NCBI GenBank assembly: GCA_963565915.1
Contig: OY751487.1
Location: 1,178,001-1,242,000 of the forward strand
Origin: Entoloma clypeatum
Taxonomy: Eukaryota; Basidiomycota; Agaricomycetes; Agaricales; Entolomataceae
DNA: 64,000 nucleotides
Reading direction: 5' to 3'
Position 1 is the first letter of the stretch; each line of letters opens with the position of its first letter. The position numbers and the translations under genes are program-made. Positions 42,554-54,000 of the stretch are shown in pieces. A model generated the notes under the pieces. It saw only the letters and a program-made list of their open reading frames with translations, made no database searches and was not told the DNA's origin.

Positions 42554-44640
42554 CTAATTGTCATCCATTTTGGTGTCCTCTCCCTTGTTGCTCGCCTGGT
42601 TTGCAGGGGTTTCCCCGTCTGATTCGTCTGATTCACTATCTGCTGGTTTTCTTGGTCGGGAAATAGGTTTCTTGAGCTGGTGTCACTTTGGCTTTGACCA
42701 GTTTGCACGGTGATTTTCTGATTTTGCAAGGGCTGATTCTTTTTGCCATGCTTTGACAGCTTCTTGATGGGCAGTCCGAATATCGGCATTACGCGCCTTC
42801 CGTTTATCCTCCAACTTTTTCCATGCTGCCAATGCCTCCGAATGTGATTCCCTCTTCCTCCTTCGTTCCTCTTTCTCTTGTGCTGCATTTTTGATTGCTT
42901 CCTCCTGATCAACAATGGACTGGAAGAATTCATTGGCATCCAGTAACTTCGCAAGCCCATCACCAAAAATTTGGTTCTTTGCTTTCTTCTTCTTGCTTCG
43001 GTCTTCACTCTCGTTCAGGTGGGAATGGACTTTTCTGACATACATGTTATGCAGTACTGTTGTGGCCTGCATGTTCACCATCACATGTTTTCTTTGCAAG
43101 TCTCATGCAAGTTCGGCCTCCTGTAATGCATTGAGAAGGCTTTTTTCATGCTTGGTACATGGCGACCCTTCAAGTAATGGCAAATATCAATTCTTGAATG
43201 GGGAAATGGTATATGGCTGGAATCTGGGCAGTGCAGAAGTTGATTCTGCGATAAGTATCCCTCGTTCCTCAGGATACTTATCAGAGGATAAGATGTGGGC
43301 AGTGGGATGGACCGCCTTCAATAGATAACATGTCCAAACATGTGAATAGACACACATGTTTGAGTAGATTATTTTCATTCTCTCTTTTTCAAGGTGGCCA
43401 GTCCATGCTGCCATTTCTCTCTCTTTTTGACCTGCCCTACCACATTCCCAGTGCTTGGTGTTTCCCGATTTGGACATCCGATGTTTCCGAATCTGGCTCC
43501 CTGGCGCTCTGGGTTTTGGCTTTCTCTCCTCTGAGTCCTTCCCCTTTGGCCAATACATCTTTCCGCATGTCCAAAATATATGTGCTCCCGATCACGTGAC
43601 CCTCCATGTGTTCGGATCACAACCCAAAGGACTCGAAAGCCAAAAACCCCCCCCAGACCACCATTTTTTATCCAAACCCCTTCTTTCAAAAGGCATTCAT
43701 ATCTGATCTTTCCTAGATCTACAAACCCTTTTCTTAGATATGGACTCACAGCTTGAACATCTTATCAAGGCGGTGAAGTTGAAACAAGATGACCGAGGGA
43801 TGTCAACACGAGATCATGGACTGCAACACGAGTCGGGGTTGTGAGAAGAGAAGGTGCATCATCTTCCTCTTCAGTATTTGCTGCTTGGTGAGTGAGGTAA
43901 TGATGTATTAGATAAGTTGTAATGCGTGTTGGGCTATCAAGAGCTATTGGGAGCGAAGCCTGTGTTGACGTAACACAACTTGGTGCAAGCATTGTGTCGG
44001 TAATGACGCTGGAGGTGAATGGCACAATGCCTGTCACACGGAATGCAGACAGGATATTGTCATTTGTGAGTGTTTCAATGTGGGCTCGGGCATATATGGC
44101 GAGAAAGTTGGACTTTGATACTTTGTGGCCGCGCTCACATTCAAACTGATCACAGAATTTGCTCCAGGACCGTTTCAGAAGGCTGAAGATAACAATGTCA
44201 AGCCCTTGATAGGTGTGTGTTGAATGTGAGGGGTAACAGAGTATGTGAATGTGATTTTGACATGCATACTCCAGGAATGCGTATAATGAGAATTGTGGCC
44301 GTCAACAAGGAGAAGGCAACGGCGACCTCCTGCTTTGTTCTGGGTTTGCTTGTCGAACTGTTTGATCCACTCAAGACCAATTTCTCTGTCAGTGTAGCCT
44401 TTCTTTGACCAAGACTTGAGATAGTATTGCATGTCAGTCATACAACCACATTCAAGAATATATCAAACTCACAATGCCTTTAGTGGGTTGTCTTGCTTCC
44501 AGCTGGTCTGGAAGCCTTCACCTTTGAATATCACAGCTGGAGGGATTGAGGTACTATCGGCACAGATGGTCACTATTACTGTAATGTTCTCCCTTCCCCA
44601 CTGTGGGACATGAACACCTGCACAGTCCCTGCAGGACATA
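42554..44640 (-). pseudogene. Pogo/Fot1-like (Tc1/mariner) transposase remnant
   Basis: Minus-strand pieces in the order of a DDE_1 transposase: QWGRENITVIVTICADSTS (first catalytic Asp, near 44590-44540), GYTDREIGLEWIKQFD and LLLVDGHNSHYT (second Asp, near 44305), SKSNFLAIYARAHIETLT near 44110, FRVTGIVPFTSSVIT near 44030, then after 43740 the Lys/Glu-rich coiled-coil tail (NMQATTVLHNMYVRK ... AAWKKLEDKRKARNADIR) to stop 42554-42556. A possible short intron lies near 44465-44405. Several frameshifts, a TGG-to-TGA near 42683 and about 400 bp of foreign sequence (43330-43740) disrupt it. The N-terminal DNA-binding part is missing. Confidence 0.8.
43330..43740. other. Unassigned insertion within the transposase remnant
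   Basis: Separates the transposase core from its C-terminal tail and has no recognisable coding content. No clear terminal repeats or target duplication found. Confidence 0.3.
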
Positions 44641-44833
44641 TGTTAGTCTGTGTACACACTCACATCATTCCTTACACATATGAGACATGTAGTGAGCCTT
44701 TATATTTGGGGTGGAGTGTTTTTGGTCCCTCACTCTTTTGCTCTTGAACGCTCCCTGCCGCATATTTATCACATACCCTCCCACCTCTCCCCGTAATAGT
44801 TATTTTTATTCCTCCAGCCTTACGTAGCCTTAT
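44641..44833. other. Intergenic, nothing recognised
   Basis: AT-rich; no gene, RNA or repeat seen. Confidence 0.5.
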
Positions 44834-45023
44834 GTGCAATTTTATCGGGTTGCACCACCGGACTATGGAGGTGCAACCATGTTTTGCCTAATATGTTTTG
44901 CCTCCGGGTACCAAGCAGCTCTGATTAGGTGCAATTTTATCAGGTTGCACCACCGGACTATGGAGGTGCAACTGCGTTTTGCCTAATACCTTTTGCCTCT
45001 GGGTACCAAGCAGCTCTGATTAG
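44834..45023. repeat. 95-bp tandem duplication containing a hairpin
   Basis: Units 44834-44928 and 44929-45023 match except at a few positions. Each contains GGTTGCACC and GGTGCAAC(C/T) around a 13-nt spacer, a perfect 9-bp (first unit) or 8-bp (second) stem. Confidence 0.85.
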
Positions 45024-45748
45024 CTGCCTAAAGGGGATTGTGTGATAAGTGTGTGTGATGAATTTGAGATAATTGTGTGATCAACTAAGAGTCTTGAGAA
45101 ATGAGATACATGAGTTAAATTATCAAGTATGAGAAAATAAGCAACAAAGTCAAAACAAAGAAATAAAGACTTTTTATATGTTTCTTCAGATCAAATTATA
45201 ATGCTAGAGAATATTTTGTCACTCTGTGCATTGATGACAACAACAAATAAACCTTGTCAACACAGATAACTGCATTATACATCTGGTGAGGTTGGATCAT
45301 ATTAGGCCACTCTGACACAAGACCCAACTCTGGCAGGCCTTGCAAATTTTTCCAACACACAGGTGGATTATCTGGGATTATCTTCTCATATATAAGACTG
45401 ATATATATTTGAGATATTTTACATTTTCTAAGATCTTATCTAGCCTTAATCTAACCATCCCATTTTTCTGATGCTTGATCTTGAGGCTATGTGGTGAGGA
45501 AAAACACCTAGTATGTCCACTTAATAAGCCTAATTAGGCTGATGGCACCCGTGGGTTCGTCCCAGTCTAACTAGGCTTAAACTCGCAATCTCTCACCTCA
45601 TCTCTTAAATCATCCCCAATGTCCTGCCAACTTCACTTGTTTTTGTCATTCCTCCTGTGCCAATGGCTGCCGGCTGCCATCAATGGCCATCATAAACATT
45701 CCCTTGGTCCTGACATGTCTCAGGCTCTCAGCCTCAGCCACTTCTGCT
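45024..45748. other. AT-rich intergenic, nothing recognised
   Basis: No supported gene. A small imperfect inverted repeat, AAGCCTAATTAG ... CTAACTAGGCTT, lies near 45527-45580. Confidence 0.5.
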
Positions 45749-45953
45749 CCCACGGTCCTTCGTCGCCATCAACAACGATCAAAGCCCCTCCGTCGCGCCT
45801 CCAGGACCCTTCCCACACCCCAACCTGGCACCTCCTGCCTCCCACGGTCCTTCATCGCCATCAACAATAATCAAACAACCTCCCTCCGTCCTCAGGACCC
45901 TTTCCACACCCTAGTTCGACTTTCCCTCCTCCTCCTCCTCCTCCTCCTCCTCT
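45749..45953. repeat. 71-72 bp direct repeats and a (CCT)n microsatellite
   Basis: Units 45749-45820 and 45841-45911 share CCCACGGTCCTTC...CAGGACCCTT.CCACACC. They are followed by about nine CCT triplets (45925-45953). The plus-strand open frame across this is low-complexity Pro/Ser/His and not credible as a gene. Confidence 0.8.
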
Positions 45954-46635
45954 CAAGTGCCCTCATGAATCCCATCCCCACCTTCCCTCATCCATTTTGG
46001 CTTCCCCTGCGCCCTTAGGACCCTTCTCCTGTATTCCCTGTTCTCCCACGGATTCAGGCATCCTCAAGGACCCTTTCCTCACTTCACCCCCGCCTCATGC
46101 CATCCTTCCACCCTCAACCGCACGCTAGCAGCACCCCCGATCACACCAGTGATTGTAGCGTCCACCTGCGGATTGCACCGCTTCCTCTCTATAACCGGCC
46201 ATTTCTCTCAACAATGCCACCCTTAATTGTAATCTCCCCCCGGTGCGGATTGCAGCGCCCGCCCTGATGCTGCTTGCACAGGCTTTGTCCCCGGTTGTCC
46301 AGTTGATGACCCGCTGTTTGCGGATTGCAGCGCTCTCCCCATTGCCACCCACGCCAACAAGGACGCCCCTCTGTGCTCCATCGTCCAGTTGATAACCCGC
46401 CGCACTATTTTACCTTAACAAGTGTGCGTATGCTGTCTTCTCTCATCCCATTCATAGTTCCCTTGTCTTCCTTTATTCATGTTTATGTCCATTGAGAAAA
46501 ACAAATATATTCCCCTATCCAAACTACTTATACCTATCATATATCATGTCATCGGTCTGTCACTGTATGGGAGCAGCAGATAGCACTAGGGAGGGAGGGG
46601 GATATTATCAGGCCGCATTCGAGAATCAGATCCAG
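45954..46635. repeat. Pyrimidine-rich region with degenerate repeats
   Basis: TGCGGATTGCA(C/G)CGC occurs near 46168, 46244 and 46317, and TCCAGTTGAT(G/A)ACCCGC near 46300 and 46383. Looks like a decayed minisatellite. 46420-46635 shows nothing recognisable. Confidence 0.55.
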
Positions 46636-47990
46636 TTAAGCTGCAGACTCTGGTGCAGTTGAAGCAGTTGAAGCAGACAGTGCATCAGCCCGGGCATTGT
46701 CATCACTGTCAATGGTTGCTGCACTTGTGTGCTTCATCTTTGCTGGATGAGGATGAGTCCTCCTGTCATATCTTCCTTTGTTTCTTGCTGCAGTCGGAGC
46801 GGTGGCAGCATGGAATGATTTTTCCGCCCATGCTTTTCTGCTCGAGCTCCTTCTCCAGTGTGTCCAGTTCCTTGTCAGTGAGATTCTTCCAGTATGTATT
46901 CCCATCGCGTAGGTGTTGGAGGAGATTATTGAGCTCGAGAAATGAGCTAGAACATTTGCTGGGAGCCTTGAATGGTAGCGTCGGGGGCCACCCTTCAAGA
47001 ACAATTTGATAGCGATGAACGACCTTTCTGTGATTATCCACGTACTCCATCTTTGTGGAGTTATTCTTTGTAATGTGCCCTGAGGATTCTGGTAAGTTTC
47101 ATTCCAGTACTCTAACTGGCTATGTACTGAGTTGTTCTTGAATCTCTTGGCAGATATCCCAAATCCAAGCATTCCAAGCATTAGGTTTCTTGTGATGTTT
47201 GCAAATAAGGTCACTACTAAGACGGATGTCTTGCTAAACACGGCAGATACTTTTGTGATGAGTCAAAGCAACATCTGAGGCTGCTTTTTCAAAGTCGGAG
47301 ACAGCTTTGACCATGGCAGCATTGTACTTCAACTGTTTATTGTGGCAGTGTTCTTTAATGGCAGCGCATGCTTCTTGGCTAAGCTGAGGCCGTTGCATCC
47401 GGTGACTAGTGTTTGAAAGTTCAGTCCAGTCCGGTTTTTTGCCCAAAAAATTAAGAACCTAGAACCAAGACTGGTTGAGTGGTTTCTCCAAAAAACTGAA
47501 ACCAGGACTGGACTGGTCAAAGACTGGTTCACCAGTCTTTCCTTTCTCAAAAAAGTAAACCAGGACTGGTTCAATCTGGTTTAAACTGGTCATTTTCCAA
47601 TTTACTAAAACTATTTCAAAATATCATTTATAACACATTTCAAAACATTTTATAGAAGCTTTGATGAACAAAATCTATGTGAACCTATATGAACCTGTGT
47701 GAACCTATGACCAGTTTACATTTTTTGAGTCTCAAATCAAGACTGGTGTTGAACCAGTCTTCTTTTTTTCCAAAATTTGAAGAACCTGAGACTGGTCAAT
47801 CCTCAAAAATGTGAAACTTGAGACTGCAGTCCAGTCTCTCACCAGTCTTTACCAGTCTGGTTCTGGTCCAGTTCTAGGTCTTTGAGACTGGACTTCAAAA
47901 CACTACTGGTGACGAGGACCTTGTGTCAATTGAGAAGCCACTTGGGAGGACTCATACCAACAGATTGCAGGCATGGAAAATACGGAAGTA
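46636..47990 (-). pseudogene. Remnant of an uncharacterised agaricomycete protein family, split by a MITE
   Basis: Minus-strand pieces: about 47990-47914, then across the MITE 47398-47230 (RMQRPQLSQEACAAIKEHC ... DVALTHHKSI), then in a shifted frame to KPNAWNAWIWDI (near 47150), and 47050-46766 (MEYVDNHRKVVHRYQIVLEGWPP ... LTDKELDTLEKELEQ) with a basic tail. These resemble the two ends of a protein common in mushroom genomes and of unknown function; the middle of some 200 residues is missing. The family link is from memory and should be treated as tentative. Confidence 0.45.
47407..47905. mobile_element. hAT-like non-autonomous element (MITE), 499 bp
   Basis: Termini TAGTGTTTGAAAGTTCAGTC and, inverted at the other end, TAGTGTTTTGAAGTCCAGTC. 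Flanked by 8-bp repeats CCGGTGAC (47399-47406) and CTGGTGAC (47906-47913), differing by one C/T change at a CpG. Removing it rejoins the frame of the interrupted ORF. The interior is dense in ACTGGT/ACCAGT words and has no coding capacity. Confidence 0.8.
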
Positions 47991-48058
47991 AATTCTTGAC
48001 AAAGAAAAAAAAACCAATGCATATTATGCTGTCTACAAGGCAATACATTGAGATATAT

Positions 48059-48345
48059 GTGAGTAGAAACATTTCCGATTGAGATGAGATGTGGTGCGTC
48101 TGTGTGGAGCGGTAGCAAGAGGCAGAGAAATAAGAGTGTGGATACACACCATGCTATTGAAACAAGCCTGAAAAAATTCAGGTCCTTGTTCTGGCAAGTG
48201 GAATGTGAGTAGAAACATCCCCAATTGAGATGTGGCACGTCTGTGTGGAGCGGTAGCAAGAGGCGGAGAAATCAGAGTGTGGATACACACCGTGCTATTG
48301 AAACAAGCCTGAAAAATTTCAGGTCCTTGTTCTGGTGAGTGGAAT
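48059..48345. repeat. 146-bp tandem duplication
   Basis: GTGAGTAGAAACAT... starts at 48059 and again at 48205; the units share long identical blocks (GTCTGTGTGGAGCGGTAGCA, GCTATTGAAACAAGCCTGAA). Confidence 0.85.
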
Positions 48346-48766
48346 GGAACTGTATTCAAGAAGTGAGTTGAGAACTGTGATGATCATCACCACAAGGAAA
48401 CACTTATTGCATTAATGCCACAGGAAATATATTGGCAGGGACACTAGAATGGAGCACAGGGTGCCGGTGTTCAAAAAAGCCATCAGCAGAAAATTGGTTT
48501 GAGCAACATCATTAGCACCGGAGTGGTGGTTCTTGATCAAAGCGAACTGAAAATTTGAATAACCATATATCAGGCTAAGCAAATAAGAACGGAGAAAGAA
48601 CATGGGATGTGCTAGTACTCAGTTAACAAATAAGGTGTAAACAAGACTGAGAAGGGTGGAGAGAAGGAAGAGGGCAGTTTTCTTGTAAGAATTTTTGAGC
48701 TGGACACAATGTAAAGATAGATTGAATGAGCCAAAAAAAAAAAAAAAAGGTACTTGCCACTTGGAC
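48346..48766. other. Intergenic with a 16-A run
   Basis: No supported gene. A16 at 48733-48748. Confidence 0.5.
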
Positions 48767-48976
48767 TCAAAAGCCTGGCATGTTCTCAATGTCATGTACC
48801 ATGGCCTCCGAGATATGAAATGCCTGTTCAAGAGTGAGCCCATAGTCTGCTGTATGTAGCTTGTATTTCCAGTTGCTACTCTGAATAGTCTGCGACAGCA
48901 CACAGAGACGTGGGATGAAATCATCGGGAATCTTGTACTGAGAGAGAACATTATTGGTTTTGAGTCCAATGCTCAT
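48767..48976 (-). CDS. Hypothetical ORF fragment, unrecognised
   Basis: 69 codons, MSIGLKTNNVLSQYKIPDDF ... ISEAMVHDIENMPGF, with ordinary amino-acid composition and good protein character; probably a fragment of a longer host or transposon-borne gene. It overruns into the A-run on its downstream side. No family assigned. Confidence 0.3.
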   Translation of the reverse strand: MSIGLKTNNVLSQYKIPDDFIPRLCVLSQTIQSSNWKYKLHTADYGLTLEQAFHISEAMVHDIENMPGF

Positions 48977-49104
48977 GATGGCACCCTGAAATCCATCATC
49001 GGTACTCAGTCATGGAGCCGGCCATGCTGCACCAAGATATTAGAAAAAGGTATTGAGAGAAAAACTAAACAAACAAGTTGTTGTGGAGGTGATTGGAGCG
49101 TTGT
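48977..49104. other. Short intergenic stretch before G1-3
   Basis: No feature seen. Ends in GTTGT, the expected left target copy for G1-3. Confidence 0.4.
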
Positions 49105-49536
49105 TGTAAGGGCAACCACTTTCACTTTTCACTTTTCCTTTCCTTTCTTCCTTTCCTTTCTATTCCACCATCTCTGACATCCTCCAATTGTATCCACTGT
49201 CTCCGACATCTTATCCACCTCTCCGCATCCGACGACTCTGCCCCCATCCGCTACTCTGCACGTCGGATCACAGGTACTATCATTCATCTTGTTTCCATTC
49301 ATCCTTCATCGCTACTCCCGATCATTGCTCATCATTCATGCATCTCGTTTTATCTCTTATTTCATATCTCATTTTACTAGTTATCTCACTAGCTTGCAGG
49401 GAATCCTTAGAACTTTCTCTTTGGATCTCCCTTGCAAGGTGTGTGTTGTATTACTTATCAGACTGCTCAATCTAAACTTCGGATCTCCCTTGCAAGTATC
49501 TGAGTTTGAGTCTTGGATTGTAAGGTCACCCTTACA
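49105..49536 (+). repeat. 5' LTR of G1-3
   Basis: TGTAAGGG...CCCTTACA; about 22 bp longer than in G1-1 because of an expanded TTTCC/TTCCT tract near 49135-49165. The self-priming complement AGAAAGTTCT is kept at 49539-49548. Confidence 0.9.
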
Positions 49537-49697
49537 GTAGAAAGTTCTCTTCTAATTGGACTGGGTCTGATTGCATTGTTGTCACGATTCCACGCTTCGG
49601 AGCAGCTTCGTCCACGTCTGGCTCCGATACATCTCACACCCCTTCCAGTTCTTCTAATTACCTCTCCATAACTGATGATTCTGCTCCGCGCATAGTA

Positions 49698-50460
49698 ATG
49701 GACGACCCCAATCGCCTTGAACAGCTCAAGCATGAGTTCCAGAAACAATGTCAAACTCTCGCTGATATCTCGACTCGACTTGACCAACTCCTCCTCGCCT
49801 TGAACACAATTCCTGCCCCAGCTCCGCCACCTATCCCACCTGCTCCCACACCCGCTATTATACCCACTCCGCTTGCTCCGGCCAATCTGGGTGTGCGTTG
49901 AGCAAAACCTGCCAATCCGTCAGACTTCGATGGATCACACGCAAATGGCTGGACCTTTCTAAACTCCTGTGAATTGTTTATGGGGCTGGCTCTGGAACAG
50001 TTCACAGACAACCACGCTAAAATTTATTGGGCTTTATCTTTCATGAAGAGTGGACGCGCAGCACGCTTTGCGGATCACATTAACCGACAGGAGTGGAGGA
50101 CCGGTGCTCCGCCTTATTGGACTTGGGTGGACTTCCGTGCAGTCTTTACAGCGGAGTTCACTCCGAAGAATGAGAAACAGGACGCGAGACTGATCCTCAA
50201 AGAAGAATCCTATTATCAAGGTCAATGGGATGTCGAGACCTATATTGATGAGTTCAAAGACTACATTAACAAAGCGGGCTACCAGGAGGACACCAACATC
50301 GTACTCAAATTCTGCCATGGTCTTCGAAACTCTTGACCCTAACCAATTTAAAGTAAGTATTTATTAAATATTTAATTTAACTACTTATGATTCATTACGA
50401 AGACGAAGTATTACTTCTATTTCTTTCCGACATTCAGAACGAGATTGCCACCCTGACCCT
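49698..50460 (+). pseudogene. G1-3 gag, N-terminal part
   Basis: Starts MDDPNRLEQLKHEF as in intact G1. TGA at 49899-49901 replaces the CGA of G1-1. The capsid domain then continues to 50323, where an AT-rich insert adds a stop, and resumes at 50425-50460. The next piece of gag (about 190 bp of G1-1) is missing at the junction with G2-2. Confidence 0.88.
50324..50424 (+). other. AT-rich 101-bp insert in G1-3 gag
   Basis: Absent from G1-1 and G1-2, present in inverted form at about 59441-59541. Contains GTAAGTATTTATT (50353), and the next in-register CAG ends at 50437, so it looks intron-like; but the acceptor falls in Gag coding sequence and the ends show no target duplication. Origin unknown. 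Confidence 0.6.
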
Positions 50461-51068
50461 CAGACGACATCGCTACGTGATTCTCTATTGCCAACAAGTC
50501 GGCAGCGGCCAAGGTGAGACTTGAAGTCCTGAAACAGGAGAAACGCACCATCGACGAATTCTTGGACGAATTTGAAGAGCTCTTGAAACTGTCAAACCTT
50601 GGCGAAGAAACTGGGAAATACATCCTGGAAAAGAACGTCAACCGCAGAATTTCTGAACAAGTGGCTAGCGATGGCAAGACGTACACTGATTACGCAAAGG
50701 AGATCCGAAACAAGGGACGACAGATGGAGGGACATGCATTAGTCATCCGAGGGGGTGGCGACACACGCACCGGATCGGGCACCACTTATGGTGGTCAAGG
50801 CAAAGCCATGGAGATCGACAAAGCAGGAGTAGCCCGTTGCTACAACTGTCAGCGCTTTGGTCACCTTGCCAAAGACTGCAAAGCCCCAAAGAAGAAAGAT
50901 GGTCGAAAGTGTTTCAACTGCGACCAAGAAGGACATATCGCGCGCAACTGCCGCAAACCGAAGAAGAACTCTGGAAAGATTAGGAAGGTGTCTGATGGAG
51001 ATACCGATGATGATGAAACCATCACCATAGAGACTGATGAGAAGGATTTTCCCAAAGGGTCCGATTAA
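50461..51068 (+). pseudogene. G2-2 gag, C-terminal two-thirds
   Basis: Capsid part from about 50514 (RLEVLKQEKRTIDEFLDEFE), then CCHC knuckles CYNCQRFGHLAKDC and CFNCDQEGHIARNC (50840-50955) and an acidic tail ending KGSD-stop (51066-51068). GATTTTCC at 51045-51052 is the proposed -1 site. No stop within this part; it keeps CGA where G2-1 has TGA. Confidence 0.88.
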
Positions 51069-54000
51069 ACGATGCTAAGTCGCGACCCTTATCCATTAAA
51101 CGAACTCGCTTGCCTGGTGCAGTTACAGACAATATAACTTATGTTATCCCTGCAAAGCGAGCCGTTGCGTCAACTAAGATTGTCAAGGGAGATAAACCTC
51201 CGAAACGACGAGAGATCAAGCTGCAAGCTCAGATCAGAACACGACGAGGACCAAAGGCCATTCGACCCGAGGTTGATAGCGGATGTGAACGCACATGTAT
51301 CCATCCCAGAATAGTACGTGAACAGAACCTTCCCACACGGGGAATAAAGCCCATATCAATCCTAAATGCGGATGGATCGCCGAACCGACAACAGAAAGCA
51401 GAAAAACTTGCCGAAGTCAAGCTGGACTTAGGAACACACCAGGAAACCATGGAAGCAATGGTATTGGACATTGGGAGAACGGACATGCTTTTGGGACATG
51501 ACTGGTTGGTGCACCACAACCCCACAATCAATTGGACGACCGGCGCTGTAACATTCAACCTGTGCCCATCAATATATCAAACCAAACACTCGGATTTCAG
51601 GGTTAACCTTAATGGTCGCAAACATTGGGTTCGCATGGTGGAAGTACGAGACAAGGACGCGCCCAAGAAATCGGATCAGAAATGGAAGCCCGGAGACCCC
51701 ATATTGGAAGCAGTTACTCCCACACCACCTCCCACAACCAAACGACCCTCATACGTCGAACGATTTGCCCATCTCTTTGAAAAAGAAAACTTTGACAAGA
51801 TCCCAAAGGAAAGAGAATGGGACCACGGCATTGAACTTACACCGGACGCACCAAAGGAGCTAGGAGGAAACACGTATCCTATGACCCAAAAGGAGCAAGA
51901 AGAACTGGACGAATTCATCGATGAAGGCCTGGCAACCAGAAAGATCTGACCATCCAAATCCCCTTATGCATCACCCTGCTTCTTCATTAACAAGAAAGAC
52001 AGTTCCAAACGATTGGTACAGGATTATCGCACGGTCAATAAATTCACGGTTAAGGACAAATTCCCACTCCCACGCATCAACGACCTCTTGGATGTATTGA
52101 AGGACGCAGTCTACTTCAACAAAATGGACATCATGTGGGGATACAATAACGTGCAGATCAAGAAGGGTGACGAATGGAAAGCCGCCTTCCTGACCAGCCG
52201 AGGATTGTTTGAACCATTGGTCATGTTTTTCGGTCTCTGCAACTCCCCGGGAACGTTCTCTCGGATGATGGCCAGCCTATTCAGGGATCAGATCCGTCGG
52301 CGCATCTGTGTGATTTACATGGATGACATAGTGGTTATTGGTAAAACCAAGGAAGAACTCGCCCGGAACACCGAAGAGATCTTGCAGATTCTGTCAGACA
52401 ATGACCTGTTCCTAAAGGAGAAGAAGTGTCTTTGGGAAGTAACGAAATGCCCCATATTGGGATATGTCGTTGGAGAAGGACGTGTTGAGATGGAAACTGA
52501 AAAGGTGGACACAATCCGGAACTGGCGAGTACCCACGTCAAAAAAGGAAGTCCAGAGGTTCCTGGGATTTGCCAATTTTTATCGACGCTTCATTGAAGGA
52601 TACTCAAACATCGCAAAGCCACTCACAACACTTACGGGAAATACAGCATTCACGTGGGGACCAGCGGCGCAAGAAGCATTTGAAGGTCTCATATGGGCAA
52701 TCACGACGGCACCAGTCTTGGCATTGCCCAAACCGGACGGACAGTTCAGGGTCGAAACCGATGCATCGGGTTATGCGATTGGAGCGGTACTTTCACAGAA
52801 ACAAGATGACAAGTGGCATCCCATCGCGTTCTTGTCGCGGACCATGTCCGCGGCCGAACAGAATTACAAGATATATGACAAGGAACTCTTGGCAGTCATG
52901 GAAGCACTGAAGGACTGGCGACATTATCTACTTGAAGCCAAGGAACGTTTCGAGATCTTAACCAATCACAAAAACCTGGAGTATTTCCGGCGTCCTCAGG
53001 ACCTAAACCAACGACAGAGGCGCTGGAAGATGAAGTTACAAGACTATGACTTCGAACTGCGACATGTACCTGGGAAGACAAACGCGAAAGCAGACATCCT
53101 GTCACGTTTACCCTGGTATGAGACGGAACTTGAGCCGCAGGACAGCGACCAAATGCTCAAGGAGGGGCTATTTTTGAAACAATTGGAATCAGAAGATGTG
53201 ATACAAATGGAGATGTTCACGGAGGAACAATTCTTGAAGGGGGTGAAACATCTGATTCCATCAAAATCGGAAACATCACAACCATCGAAAACCCATGGAT
53301 CACACGCATCAAGGCCTTGAATCGCATGGAGACAGAAGTAGCCCAGGGTCTGAAGAAGAATCCTCACTGGTACCAGCAGGAAAATGGCATCACCTACGCA
53401 GGAGAACGAGTCTATGTTCCACCAGACCCACAATTGCGCCAAGAACTGATGTTTGAAGCGCACGATGCACCAGTGGCAGGACATCCAGGACAATATCGAA
53501 CACATGAACTCCTCACTCGCACCTACTGGTGGCCCACCATCCTACATGATGTAAAGAAGTATGTGAAAGGTTGTGACACCTGTCAACGTAACAAGATCAG
53601 CTGCCAAAGGAGACATGCCCCTCTACACCCTAACGCCGCGCCAAGTCAACCATGGGAAGACATAGGGATTGACGTTGTGGGACCGATACCAGAATCTGAT
53701 GGGAAGAACACAATTCTGGTCATCACGGACAGACATTCAAAGATGCTTCATCTCATCCCGACAACCGTGGAACTATCGGCTGAAGGATTAGCCAAGATCT
53801 ATCGGGACCAGATATGGAAGCTTCATGGGATCCCTAAGAAGATCATTAGCGACAGAGGACCACAGTTTGCCGCGAAGTTCATGGAGATACTTTGCCGCAT
53901 GTTGGGAATCAAGAGAAACCTGTCCACTGCGTACCATCCACAAACTGATGGACAAGCCAAACGATCGCATCAGGAAACCGAGGTGTTCTTACGAAACTTT

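Noticed and set aside
45540..45600. GGGTTCGTCCC resembling a tRNA B box
   Set aside because: Position 58 would be T instead of A, and no cloverleaf or A box could be built around it.
45619..46018. Plus-strand frames rich in Pro, Ser and His
   Set aside because: They arise from the CT-rich direct repeats and the CCT microsatellite; composition is low complexity.
44834..48345. Direct repeats as a CRISPR array
   Set aside because: Only two units in each case, with no spacers of regular size, in a eukaryotic genome.
48733..48748. A16 run as a retrocopy poly(A) tail
   Set aside because: The adjoining ORF is on the minus strand, so the tail would be on the wrong strand; no target duplication seen.
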